Below, piece by piece: positions 1-6,239 of a stretch of 6,917 nucleotides of DNA (position 1 is the first letter of the stretch; each line of letters begins with the position of its first letter). The stretch lies in assembly GCA_944392185.1 (NCBI GenBank), contig CALXVW010000001.1:1-6917 (forward strand), read 5' to 3'. A program made the position numbers and the translations under genes. The notes beneath the pieces were generated by a model. It was not told where the DNA came from and ran no database searches. It saw only the letters and a list, made by a program, of their open reading frames with translations. Source of the DNA: an uncultured Alphaproteobacteria bacterium. GTDB taxonomy: Bacteria; Pseudomonadota; Alphaproteobacteria; RF32; CAG-239.

Positions 1-460
1 CTTCTCGATCGTATCCATCACGGTTAAACCCCTCACGATCGTAGCCTTCGCAATCAAACCCCTTACAGTCGAAGCCTTCGTCGTCACGCCAAGTTCTATT
101 ACGGTGGAGGCCTTTTCGGTTGAACCCTCTTCGGTCGTAGCCCTCACAATTGTAACCACTAGGGTCGAAACCATCACGGTCGTATCCACTCCGATCGTAA
201 CCAAAAGAGTTGTAACCCTCTCGGTCATAGCCTTCATCATCATATCGGGTTCTATTACGGTGAATGCCATTACGGTCGAAGCCGTTTTGGTCGTAGCCTT
301 CAGCGTCGTATGGAGTGCCATTACGGTGGATGCCGTTTCGTCTGAAGCCTCTTTGGTCGTAACCCTCAGCATTATACCTGCTTCCGTTTCGGCAAAAACC
401 GTTGAGGTCAAACTCTCTTTCATCGTGAACTTCTGAAGTAGCGTTGACTTGCTTTTCCAT
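1..460 (-). CDS. Pentapeptide-repeat (G-[YF]-[DN]-x-x) protein of unknown function, C-terminal part outside the window
   Basis: I do not recognise a named family. The frame is open from an ATG at 458-460 to the left edge, giving 153 residues. Residues 1-20 are a short hydrophilic leader without signal peptide or membrane segment. From residue 21 the protein is almost entirely pentapeptides of the form Gly-Tyr/Phe-Asp/Asn-x-x (for example GYDRE, GFNRD), rich in Arg, Asp and Glu. Heptapeptides of form [GR]-[TS]-x-[YR]-[DN]-[AD]-E stand at residues 26-32, 48-54, 70-76 and 122-128. Three of the four follow a G-[IL]-H-R-N pentad; the first follows GFCRN. Cys occurs at 23, 105, 132 and 137. Codons are not locked to one repeat sequence, so selection is probably on the protein. 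Upstream is its own promoter (515-543), but the start has no clear Shine-Dalgarno. The composition suggests a soluble or surface-associated repetitive protein; any function would be a guess. Confidence 0.8.
   Translation of the reverse strand, partial: MEKQVNATSEVHDEREFDLNGFCRNGSRYNAEGYDQRGFRRNGIHRNGTPYDAEGYDQNGFDRNGIHRNRTRYDDEGYDREGYNSFGYDRSGYDRDGFDPSGYNCEGYDRRGFNRKGLHRNRTWRDDEGFDCKGFDCEGYDREGFNRDGYDRE
2..400 (-). repeat. Coding minisatellite: 15-bp units with interspersed 21-bp units
   Basis: Degenerate tandem units of 15 bp (pentad, core GGN-TAY/TTY-RAY) alternate with 21-bp units that encode the heptads of the overlapping gene. Blocks start at residues 26, 48, 70 and 122, giving periods of 22, 22 and 52 residues. 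The last interval equals the short block plus exactly six extra pentads. All unit lengths are multiples of three, so gain or loss of units would keep the reading frame. The array continues past the left edge. Confidence 0.85.
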
Positions 461-514
461 AATTCTATGATTTTTAAATTAGAATAATTGAACATATAGC
501 TTAATGACAGGGGC

Positions 515-543
515 TTTATAGCAGATATTGAACGGTTTGGCAA
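515..543 (-). promoter_or_regulatory. Sigma70-type promoter for the repeat-protein gene
   Basis: Read on the minus strand there is TTGCCA (538-543), a 17-nt spacer, then TATAAA (515-520). Each hexamer matches consensus at five of six positions. TGC directly before the -10 also gives an extended -10 (TGn). Transcription would start near 508 and leave a leader of about 48 nt before the ATG at 460. The terminator at 642-667 lies between this promoter and the upstream operon, so the repeat gene appears to be a separate transcription unit. Confidence 0.6.
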
Positions 544-641
544 TAAATAATTTATAAAACCGAGGCCGAAGGCAAAGAGAATTGTTTGGACAAAAAATAT
601 CGCCCATATCAGGAAAGGTGCAGAGATTGTTTTTCATAATT

Positions 642-667
642 AAAACCCCGCTTTGCGGCGGGGTTTT
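642..667 (-). terminator. Rho-independent terminator ending the dgt-SPOR-M50-nagZ operon
   Basis: There is a perfect 10-bp inverted repeat, AAAACCCCGC at 642-651 and GCGGGGTTTT at 658-667, with a 6-nt loop. The U-rich tract is supplied by the 3' arm itself. It lies 3 nt after the stop of the 58-residue gene at 671, exactly where an operon terminator is expected. The A/T ends of the stem make it potentially bidirectional, but no plus-strand gene reads into it. Confidence 0.85.
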
Positions 668-670
668 GGG

Positions 671-847
671 TTAGTCTTTTTTCTTATTTCTTTGTTCTTC
701 AATTTTCTCTTTTGCTTGTTTGAGAAGTTTTTTGGCCTCAGGTGAGTATTGCTTCCACATCTTTATCAGCCATTCGCGAATTTGATCAAAATTGATAACT
801 CCAAAGAGGGCTGCTACAATAATAGCAATTAAAATCCATGTTAACAT
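671..847 (-). CDS. Small single-pass membrane protein (58 aa), TatA-like in layout, function unknown
   Basis: This short ORF reads from the ATG at 845-847 to the TAA at 671-673 and is preceded by an AAGGAG ribosome site (855-860) at 7-nt spacing. Residues 2-20 form one hydrophobic segment ending in LFG (F15, G16). A segment of amphipathic character follows (about 21-34, DQIREWLIKMWKQY), then a Lys/Glu-rich C-terminal tail (about 37-58) ending KKKD. A short N-terminal membrane helix, FG hinge, amphipathic helix and charged tail is the general plan of TatA/TatE, and in many alphaproteobacteria tat genes lie downstream of nagZ. Against this, the membrane segment is short and the rest of the TatA signature is absent, so a lineage-specific small membrane protein is equally possible. 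It is the last gene of the operon, 24 nt after nagZ and 3 nt before the terminator. Confidence 0.75.
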   Translation of the reverse strand: MLTWILIAIIVAALFGVINFDQIREWLIKMWKQYSPEAKKLLKQAKEKIEEQRNKKKD

Positions 848-854
848 CTGTTTT

Positions 855-860
855 CTCCTT
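855..860 (-). promoter_or_regulatory. Ribosome binding site of the 58-aa membrane protein
   Basis: AAGGAG on the minus strand lies 7 nt upstream of the ATG at 847. It is one of the strongest Shine-Dalgarno sequences in the window and is the main evidence that this very short frame is a real gene. Confidence 0.8.
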
Positions 861-871
861 TGTTCGTTGTT

Positions 872-1942
872 TTATTTTTGTTGCAAGCGATTTAGAACTT
901 CGGTTGCATCGTAATTTTCTTGGTAGGGCGAAATATTTCCGATTAATTTCTTATAGCGGGAAATATCTTCTTGCCTATTCTTGTTATAATAATTGTTATT
1001 ATGAATCATTTTTACGGCTTTGGCAAATCTTTCCAGTGATTTATCCGACATTGGATGCACAGAGGCTGCTATATCTTCCATCTCCGCCATGTCGCCAAAT
1101 GCATAGCAAACGCTATCACAGCCCGCTGAAAGCGCTGCCAAAGCTCTCTCTCCTTTGGTGCCTTTGAGTGCTTTCATGTCTATGGCATCTGAAATTAAAA
1201 AGCCGTCGAACCCAATCTCTTTTCTTATTATTTCTGCTATTCCCTTTTTGCTTTGGGTGAGGGGATGCTTGTCATCTATTGCGCTCAATATGATATGCGC
1301 CGTCATTCCTAACGGACAATCTTTTAACTGCTTGAAAGGGTAAAAATCTTTTTGTAATTCTTCTAAATTTTGATCTAACACCGGCAAGCCTAAATGCGGG
1401 TCTGTTTGGGATCGGCCATGGCCAGGTATGTGTTTGATGCAGGGAAGAACACCATTCTTTATATAGGCTTCTATCTCTTTTCTGCCTAATTCTGCCGCCA
1501 CTTTTTCATCTGCACTAAAACATCTGCTTTTTAGCGCCGCTGTTGTGTTTTTATATATCAAATCCAGTACGGGGGCATAGTTAACATTTATTCCTAATTC
1601 TCTTAAATCTCCCGCGATCAGCTTTGCGTGCAATTTCGCCGCTTCTTTGGCTTCCGGTAAGGGGAGTTTGCCTAAATCTATGGCTGCCGCATAGCTCTCA
1701 AATTCAGGCTCCCGCAATCTTCTCACGCGTCCGCCTTCTTGATCTATGGCAATTAAGACATCTTCTCTGCCGATAACCTCTTTTATCTCTTTTATCAGCT
1801 TTTTTAATTGCTCTTTATTTTTTATGTTGCGGCCGAAAATATTTAAGCCCAGCGGATTATTTTGAGCGAAAAAGTATTTTTCGTCATCTGTCAACTCATA
1901 ACCGGAACATGATAAAATTGCAGGCATTATTGCTTGGCTCAT
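872..1942 (-). CDS. nagZ: Beta-N-acetylhexosaminidase, glycoside hydrolase family 3 (NagZ)
   Basis: NagZ is a cytoplasmic enzyme of peptidoglycan recycling. It removes N-acetylglucosamine from GlcNAc-1,6-anhydroMurNAc (with or without peptide) brought in from wall turnover; in some bacteria this also controls AmpC induction. The 356-residue protein is full length for the family. Motifs in order: IDQEGGRV (66-73), the K-H-x-P-G-H-G loop (170-176), the D-x-H pair (D181, H183) that supplies the general acid/base His, and LISDAIDM (249-256) with D252 as the expected nucleophile. There is no signal peptide, as expected. The start at 1942 has GGAG 6 nt upstream; the wider AGAGGAG overlaps the stop codon of the preceding protease gene, pointing to coupled translation. 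The C-terminal 40 or so residues are Asn/Tyr/Lys-rich and less recognisable. Confidence 0.95.
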   Translation of the reverse strand: MSQAIMPAILSCSGYELTDDEKYFFAQNNPLGLNIFGRNIKNKEQLKKLIKEIKEVIGREDVLIAIDQEGGRVRRLREPEFESYAAAIDLGKLPLPEAKEAAKLHAKLIAGDLRELGINVNYAPVLDLIYKNTTAALKSRCFSADEKVAAELGRKEIEAYIKNGVLPCIKHIPGHGRSQTDPHLGLPVLDQNLEELQKDFYPFKQLKDCPLGMTAHIILSAIDDKHPLTQSKKGIAEIIRKEIGFDGFLISDAIDMKALKGTKGERALAALSAGCDSVCYAFGDMAEMEDIAASVHPMSDKSLERFAKAVKMIHNNNYYNKNRQEDISRYKKLIGNISPYQENYDATEVLNRLQQK

Positions 1943-1948
1943 TTACAT

Positions 1949-1955
1949 CTCCTCT
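1949..1955 (-). promoter_or_regulatory. Ribosome binding site of nagZ overlapping the M50 gene stop
   Basis: AGAGGAG on the minus strand shares bases with the TAG stop (1954-1956) of the M50 gene, and its GGAG core lies 6 nt before the nagZ ATG. It fixes the nagZ start at 1942 and implies that ribosomes finishing the protease gene can re-initiate on nagZ. Confidence 0.75.
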
Positions 1956-2610
1956 AGATAAACATTCCTATTAAAGCTTTTGAGGCCTTTATCATGTAGT
2001 AACCAAACGGATTGAAATCATAACCGAAATATCTTGCGCCCAAGGGAATGATGAATGCTACTAAAACAATAAACATTGTTCCTTCTCTATAGGCGTTTAG
2101 AAATTTTTGAATCTTGAGATTAGATGACCAACCAAGAAGGATTTTTGAGCCATCCAACGGTGGTAGAGGAAGGGCGTTGAATACCGCTAATACAACATTG
2201 TAAATAACCATATTGAGCAGAAAAAGTGTTACTATCCCTTGGGTGAGCATATGACCAATATAGGGAGCCAATTTTAGCAAAATTGCAGATACAAATGCCA
2301 AAGCCAAATTCATTAAAATTCCGGCAGAGGCAACAATAACAATGTCTCTTTTTTGATTGCGCAAATTATTGTAGTTAACAGGAACCGGCTTGGCCCACCC
2401 AAAAACAAAGCCGGTCTTGGCCAAGACGAGAAGAGTGGGCACTATTAGAGTTCCAAATAAATCCACATGTCTTAGTGGGTTTAGTGACAAGCGCTTATTT
2501 GTTTTGGCAGTATTGTCGCCACAAAGATATGCCGCATATCCGTGAGCAAGTTCGTGTAAAACTATTGCAAAAATTATGGGCACAAAATGGACGACAATAC
2601 TTATCAGCAT
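1954..2610 (-). CDS. Site-2-type zinc metalloprotease, family M50 (short, PDZ-less)
   Basis: This is a predicted integral membrane zinc protease of 218 residues, the size of short M50 proteins without a PDZ domain. The zinc-binding HELAH lies at residues 19-23 inside the first hydrophobic segment (H19, H23, catalytic E20). The second signature, N-A-L-P-L-P-P-L-D-G at 145-154, carries the third zinc ligand D153. Further hydrophobic stretches lie at about 53-66, 90-112, 123-144 and 176-192. Members cleave substrates within or near the membrane, but the substrate of this short subgroup cannot be read from sequence. It begins 1 nt after the SPOR stop (TAA-G-ATG on the minus strand) and ends 11 nt before nagZ, so translation is probably coupled. 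It is not a clear RseP orthologue, which would be longer and contain PDZ domains. Confidence 0.92.
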   Translation of the reverse strand: MLISIVVHFVPIIFAIVLHELAHGYAAYLCGDNTAKTNKRLSLNPLRHVDLFGTLIVPTLLVLAKTGFVFGWAKPVPVNYNNLRNQKRDIVIVASAGILMNLALAFVSAILLKLAPYIGHMLTQGIVTLFLLNMVIYNVVLAVFNALPLPPLDGSKILLGWSSNLKIQKFLNAYREGTMFIVLVAFIIPLGARYFGYDFNPFGYYMIKASKALIGMFI

Positions 2611-2611
2611 C

Positions 2612-3514
2612 TTATTTTTTCTTTACGATACAAGTTCCGCCCAAGGCTTTGATATCATTGCAAAGCTTGTCTGCACCACTGCGGTCGGCAAAACCACCGG
2701 CCTTGAGGCGATAAAAGGTTCCTTTGGCGCCCAAATCTGCCGTTTCTATCTCTCTTGATTGACCTTGCAATACCGGATATTTTTTTACCAAGCCGTCCCA
2801 AGCCGTGTCTATGGCTTTTCTGTTGGGTGATGACATTAATTGTACTTGCCACGGGCCGGTAACAGCAACGGTTTTTACCTCCGCTTTGGGAGCTTCTTTT
2901 TCTTGCGGTTCGGTAACCGGAGCAGGGGCTTTTTCTTCCATCTTAACTTTTGCTGCGGGAGCCTTGGTTTCTGCAGCGGCCTCACTTATGGCCTTGGGGG
3001 CTTCCGTCGGTTTTTCTTCCGGTGCGGCTTGAGGAACCGGAGCCGGAGCAACCTTAACTTCTGCCACTTTAATAATCTCTTCTGCTTTTTCAACTACGGG
3101 GGCTGTTTCTGCCGCGGCAGAAACTACCGGCATTTGCGGTTCTTCCGGCGGTGGAAGCAAATTTTCTACCTTGGAAGTATCGGTTTCTTTTTTCTCAATA
3201 ATATCATAAACCGATTTGTCTTGATTGAGAATTTCCATTCCGCCGGGTTCTGCCGGTTGAACTTTTACCGCTGTTTGCGGTCGGCGAATGACCGGGATAT
3301 CGGCAGAGTTGTTTTCTGCATAGCGCGGAGACAATACAAACCAACCGACAACTGCTGCCAAGGCAATGCCCGAAACAGTGCCGATAAACACGTTTTTGGA
3401 GCGGTTAATCTCATTCTTGCGCTCTTCAAAACTTTCGCTTGAATCAGTATTTAGTTTCTGTCTGAACTCATCCAGAAAATCATCATTCTTATTATCGTCA
3501 AAGTTGGCAAACAT
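2612..3514 (-). CDS. SPOR-domain inner-membrane protein
   Basis: A 300-residue bitopic envelope protein. Residues 1-40 are a charged cytoplasmic tail, about 41-61 form one membrane helix, and about 125-217 are a low-complexity Ala/Pro/Glu/Lys-rich periplasmic linker. A C-terminal SPOR domain follows (about 221-298: GPWQVQL start, YRLKAGGF core, CIVKKK end). SPOR domains bind glycan strands stripped of stem peptides and direct proteins to the division septum; this is family knowledge. Near residues 90-106, between membrane helix and linker, a PGGMEILNQDKSVYDII motif resembles one found in alphaproteobacterial SPOR proteins linked to nagZ. The start at 3514 is chosen because GAGGAG lies 7 nt upstream; a longer frame back to 3613 would overlap dgt and add an atypical extension. 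The gap to dgt is 76 nt, and the next gene starts after 1 nt. The domain has two Cys (C285, C295), which could form a disulfide. Confidence 0.9.
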   Translation of the reverse strand: MFANFDDNKNDDFLDEFRQKLNTDSSESFEERKNEINRSKNVFIGTVSGIALAAVVGWFVLSPRYAENNSADIPVIRRPQTAVKVQPAEPGGMEILNQDKSVYDIIEKKETDTSKVENLLPPPEEPQMPVVSAAAETAPVVEKAEEIIKVAEVKVAPAPVPQAAPEEKPTEAPKAISEAAAETKAPAAKVKMEEKAPAPVTEPQEKEAPKAEVKTVAVTGPWQVQLMSSPNRKAIDTAWDGLVKKYPVLQGQSREIETADLGAKGTFYRLKAGGFADRSGADKLCNDIKALGGTCIVKKK

Positions 3515-3521
3515 TTCTTGG

Positions 3522-3527
3522 CTCCTC
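3522..3527 (-). promoter_or_regulatory. Ribosome binding site that fixes the SPOR gene start
   Basis: GAGGAG on the minus strand, 7 nt before the ATG at 3514. It supports the 300-residue form over the longer frame starting at 3613, which lies inside dgt. Confidence 0.8.
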
Positions 3528-3590
3528 ACAATTAATTTTCTAATGCCTTTTATGCTAAAAGAAAATGTTTTAAAATCAATTAACAAAAAT

Positions 3591-4745
3591 CTAGAATCTG
3601 CGATAGGCGTCAAAAAGTTTTTGGTGCTCTTCCACGGCCATCATATCTGTCATGTTGGCAATATAAGTGCATATGATTTCTGCTAAAACGTCGTCTGAGG
3701 TCGATGAACTTAAATCTTTTCTGATTTCAATCGGAAGCAGGCGATAATCACTCATAAATACATTGAACAAATTTTCCACAATCTTTTGAGATTTCATGTC
3801 CATGCGGGCAATCGGGGTGATGGTGTAAAATCTGTCTTTTAAGAACTCATGCAAAAGCGCAATGTTTTGCTGCATTTGTTCTGAGAAATTAGCCGTGAAA
3901 TGCTTTTGAGCGCGAATATCATCGCCGCTTTTTATCTTAAATTTTTGCAAATTATTTTTGGTTGTTTTTATAATATCAAACACCATGTCCGCAATCAGGC
4001 TGCGGGTGATGGCATAAATTCTGATGTTGTCTGAACAACAAGGATTTTCTTTATCGAACTTGTCTATAATCTTAGCAATAAAGGGAAGACGCCGCAGGTC
4101 TTCTATGCTGAAAAATCCGGCTCGGAAACCGTCATCAATATCGTGATTGTTATAGGCTATGTCATCGGCAAAGGAGGCTATTTGAGATTCCAGAGAGGAA
4201 TATTCTTTCAGCTTCAAGTCAAACTTTTTGTTGAACTCTTTGAGATAGCTGCTTTTTATCTTATGGATGGGGCCGTTGTGTTTGACGGTGCCTTCCAACG
4301 TTTCCCATGTTAAATTCAGGCCTCTAAAATCAGGATAATGTATCTCTAATTTGGTCATGATTTTCAGAGAATTTACATTGTGGTCAAAGCCACCAAATTT
4401 CTTCATGCCGATATTGAGCCCTCTTTCGCCGGCATGACCAAAAGGCGGGTGGCCGAGATCATGGGCCAGAGCGATTGCCTCTCCCAATTCCTCATTTATT
4501 TGCAAATTGCGGCACAATGTTCTGGTAATTTGTGCAACCTCTATGCTGTGGGTGAGGCGGGTGCGATAATTTTTACCTTCATGGTAGGCAAAAACTTGGG
4601 TCTTGCCGTCTAACCTGCGGAAAGATGAGGAGTGGACCAATCTGTCTCTGTCTCGCTGATAGGGCGAGCGGATATCTGCCGCATAATCCGGATATTGGCG
4701 TCCGCGGCTGGTGTCGTCTTGGGTGGCGTAAGTTGCTAAGGCCAT
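3591..4745 (-). CDS. dgt: dGTP triphosphohydrolase-like HD-domain protein (dGTPase)
   Basis: Members hydrolyse dNTPs, typically dGTP, to the nucleoside and inorganic triphosphate and so help set the dNTP pool; they act in the cytosol. From the chosen start the protein has 384 residues, usual for the shorter type 2 subgroup. Motifs: SRGRQYP and SPYQRDRDRLVHSSSFRRL (12-45) at the N terminus, KTQVF (48-52), the HD metal site with H66 (RLTHSIEV), H95-D96 (ALAHDLGHPPFGHAGE), and D194/D195 (SFADDIAYN-HDIDDG). Start choice: homologues begin about ten residues before SRGR, which fits the ATG at 4745. Upstream in-frame ATGs at 4766 and 4793 are possible, but a TATAAT -10 box (4765-4770) overlaps the 4766 start. 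No strong ribosome site precedes 4745. First gene of the operon, divergent from xth. Substrate preference within the dNTPases is not certain. Confidence 0.93.
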   Translation of the reverse strand: MALATYATQDDTSRGRQYPDYAADIRSPYQRDRDRLVHSSSFRRLDGKTQVFAYHEGKNYRTRLTHSIEVAQITRTLCRNLQINEELGEAIALAHDLGHPPFGHAGERGLNIGMKKFGGFDHNVNSLKIMTKLEIHYPDFRGLNLTWETLEGTVKHNGPIHKIKSSYLKEFNKKFDLKLKEYSSLESQIASFADDIAYNNHDIDDGFRAGFFSIEDLRRLPFIAKIIDKFDKENPCCSDNIRIYAITRSLIADMVFDIIKTTKNNLQKFKIKSGDDIRAQKHFTANFSEQMQQNIALLHEFLKDRFYTITPIARMDMKSQKIVENLFNVFMSDYRLLPIEIRKDLSSSTSDDVLAEIICTYIANMTDMMAVEEHQKLFDAYRRF

Positions 4746-4764
4746 GTTTTTTTCACTTTCAATC

Positions 4765-4793
4765 ATTATATTTTTGTTATACTCTATACTCAA
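4765..4793 (-). promoter_or_regulatory. Probable promoter of the dgt operon
   Basis: On the minus strand: TTGAGT (4788-4793), a 17-nt spacer, and a perfect TATAAT (4765-4770). Transcription would start near 4758, leaving a leader of only about 13 nt before the ATG at 4745. This supports that start over the upstream ATGs. The -35 match is four of six, so the call rests mainly on the -10 and the spacing. Confidence 0.5.
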
Positions 4794-4803
4794 TTCTGAT
4801 AAT
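4774..4803 (+). promoter_or_regulatory. Possible promoter of xth-rnr, overlapping the dgt promoter
   Basis: TTGTTA (4774-4779), 18-nt spacer, GATAAT (4798-4803). If used, transcription would start near 4810 and the xth mRNA would be nearly leaderless, which conflicts with the AAAGGG ribosome site at 4804-4809. A weak call. Other -10-like hexamers (TATACT at 4778 and 4785) lack a convincing -35. Confidence 0.25.
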
Positions 4804-4815
4804 AAAGGGTTAATG

Positions 4816-5610
4816 ATGATTATTGCAACCTATAATGTGAACTCCATCAACGCCAGAATCGAGAATTTGCTCGATTGGCTGCAAAAGGCCGCACCTGATG
4901 TCGTGCTGCTGCAAGAAATTAAATCTGAATTTAATGCTTTTCCGTTTTTCGAGCTCCAAGCCGCCGGCTATGATGCCAAGATTTTGGGGCAAAAAAGCTA
5001 TAACGGCGTTGCGATTTTAAGCAAACATAAGCTCAAAGTTGTGGCTGAAGGGCTTCCCGGTTTTGCCGATGAGCAAGCCAGATATCTGGAGGCAGAAGTC
5101 GAGGTCAAAGGGCAAAAATGGCGTGTGGCCTCCATCTATGCTCCCAACGGCAATCCGCCTTATAATAATCCGGATGATGACAGCCGCTATGCCTATAAGC
5201 TTTCTTGGTTTGATGCCTTGCTCACCCATGCCAAAGAGCTTTTAGAACTCAGGCAGCCGATTATCTTGGGGGGCGATTTTAACGTTATCTTGCGCGATGA
5301 TGATGTCTACAATCCCGATGATTTCAGAAAAAATGCTCTGTTCCGTGAGGAGGTTAAGCAAAAGCTCTCTATTTTGCAAAATTTGGGCTTTTATGATGCC
5401 TTTAGAACCTTGCATCCGACTAAAAACGGCTACACTTTTTGGGAGTATGCCGGCGGGGCTTTGCAAAATGACATGGGAATGAGAATAGACTATATTTTTA
5501 CCTCTCCTTATGCCTCTGATAAATTAACGGCCTGCGTGGTTGACAAAGCACCGAGATTGGCTCCAAAGCCTTCAGACCACACAGCCTTGAAAGCGAGTTT
5601 TAGGGAATGA
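4816..5610 (+). CDS. xth: Exodeoxyribonuclease III / AP endonuclease
   Basis: Cytosolic DNA repair enzyme of the endonuclease/exonuclease/phosphatase fold: cuts 5' to abasic sites, removes 3' blocking groups and degrades 3' ends in duplex DNA. The 264 residues compare with 268 in E. coli Xth. Active-site residues are in place: N7 (TYNVNS), E34 (LQEIK), Y108 (IYAPNG), D154 and N156 (GGDFNV), D225 (RIDYIF), and the D254-H255 pair (PSDHTAL). Two adjacent ATGs (4813, 4816) are possible. I chose 4816 because AAAGGG at 4804-4809 is then 6 nt away and the protein begins like homologues (M-x-IATYNVNSI). An earlier ATG at 4744 would add a hydrophobic stretch running through the promoter region and is unlikely. 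The stop overlaps the rnr start (ATGA), so the two genes are probably cotranscribed and translationally coupled. Confidence 0.95.
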   Translation: MIIATYNVNSINARIENLLDWLQKAAPDVVLLQEIKSEFNAFPFFELQAAGYDAKILGQKSYNGVAILSKHKLKVVAEGLPGFADEQARYLEAEVEVKGQKWRVASIYAPNGNPPYNNPDDDSRYAYKLSWFDALLTHAKELLELRQPIILGGDFNVILRDDDVYNPDDFRKNALFREEVKQKLSILQNLGFYDAFRTLHPTKNGYTFWEYAGGALQNDMGMRIDYIFTSPYASDKLTACVVDKAPRLAPKPSDHTALKASFRE

Positions 5611-6239
5611 AAAAGCTAAAAAAAAATAAATCTCTCTACCAAGACGGGCAAGAAGGTGTGTTTGAGGTTTTTCAGACTACCCCGGGGGGAGAGCTGTTGG
5701 CTCGTCTTAAGGGAAAAAAAGATCCTCTTTTGGTGCTTGAAAACAAAAGAATTAAACCGCCGCTCGGCGAAGGAGATGAGTTTGTCGGCAAACTCTCAAA
5801 CTATGGCGACTTGTGGTGGGTGAGGCCAACCGCCAGAGTGAAAACAGCTTTAACCGAAAGCGAGAAAATATACGGCATTATTGAAAAACGAGACGGCAAA
5901 ACCTACCTTAAGCCGGCTGAGAAAAACGCTCGTATGGATTATTTGTTGGAAAAATGCGGCAAAGTGAAAAACGGCGATTTTGTCAGTGTGGAACTCTCCG
6001 GTGAGAGAAAATTCAGACAAGCCCGTGTGATTAAAAATTTTGGGCCTTTTGACCTCAACAAAGCCACGGCTTCTTTGGTGCTGGAAAAATATGAGATACC
6101 TTATGAGTTTTCCGCTCAAGCCATGCAAGAGCTAAACCGTTTACCAAAGTTTGATTTTAACTCCAGGCTTGATTTGACCGGAGTTGATTTGGTGACAATT
6201 GACGGAGATGATTCCAAGGATTTTGACGACGCCGAATAA
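5607..6239 (+). CDS. rnr: Ribonuclease R, N-terminal portion ending at an in-frame TAA
   Basis: RNase R is a processive 3'-5' exoribonuclease that degrades structured RNA. This 210-residue piece holds the cold-shock-type RNA-binding regions (about 16-80 and 87-145) and the start of the catalytic RNB domain. TIDGDDSKDFDDA at 197-209 contains the four metal-binding aspartates (D199, D205, D207, D208; E. coli D272, D278, D280, D281). The frame then meets TAA at 6237-6239, one residue past DDA, where family members continue with an aromatic residue. Relative to E. coli about 73 N-terminal residues, the winged-helix region, are missing; xth ends normally in another frame directly upstream, so the missing part is not hidden there. 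The ATG overlaps the xth stop (ATGA) and is followed by a 9-A run (5618-5626). By itself this piece should lack nuclease activity. Homology is near certain; whether the stop is real is open. Confidence 0.85.
   Translation: MKKLKKNKSLYQDGQEGVFEVFQTTPGGELLARLKGKKDPLLVLENKRIKPPLGEGDEFVGKLSNYGDLWWVRPTARVKTALTESEKIYGIIEKRDGKTYLKPAEKNARMDYLLEKCGKVKNGDFVSVELSGERKFRQARVIKNFGPFDLNKATASLVLEKYEIPYEFSAQAMQELNRLPKFDFNSRLDLTGVDLVTIDGDDSKDFDDAE

Noticed and set aside
1..400. CRISPR-like array in the repetitive left end
   Set aside because: Units are contiguous 15/21-bp codon-phased degenerate repeats without spacers and are translated in an open frame.
104..436. Plus-strand open frame of 110 residues rich in Val, Thr and Ser
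   Set aside because: It is the antisense shadow of the 15-bp coding repeat; the minus frame has the start, the promoter and the ordered repeat.
479..637. A 52-residue minus-strand open frame between the terminator and the repeat gene, in the same frame as that gene
   Set aside because: No ribosome site, its start lies against the terminator hairpin, the repeat-gene promoter lies inside it, and its Cys/Phe/Pro-rich product resembles nothing I know. Probably chance; conservation in relatives would change this.
2840..3442. 200-residue plus-strand open frame, Phe/Arg/Gly-rich
   Set aside because: Shadow of the Ala/Pro/Glu/Lys-rich linker of the SPOR gene; no start signal or recognisable domain.
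3515..3613. Longer SPOR protein starting at 3613
   Set aside because: It would overlap dgt, lacks a ribosome site, and the GAGGAG site fits the start at 3514.
4744..4815. Upstream extension of xth from an ATG at 4744 giving a hydrophobic, signal-like N terminus
   Set aside because: Exonuclease III is cytosolic, homologues start at MxIATYNVN, and the extension would overlap both the dgt start and the promoter region.
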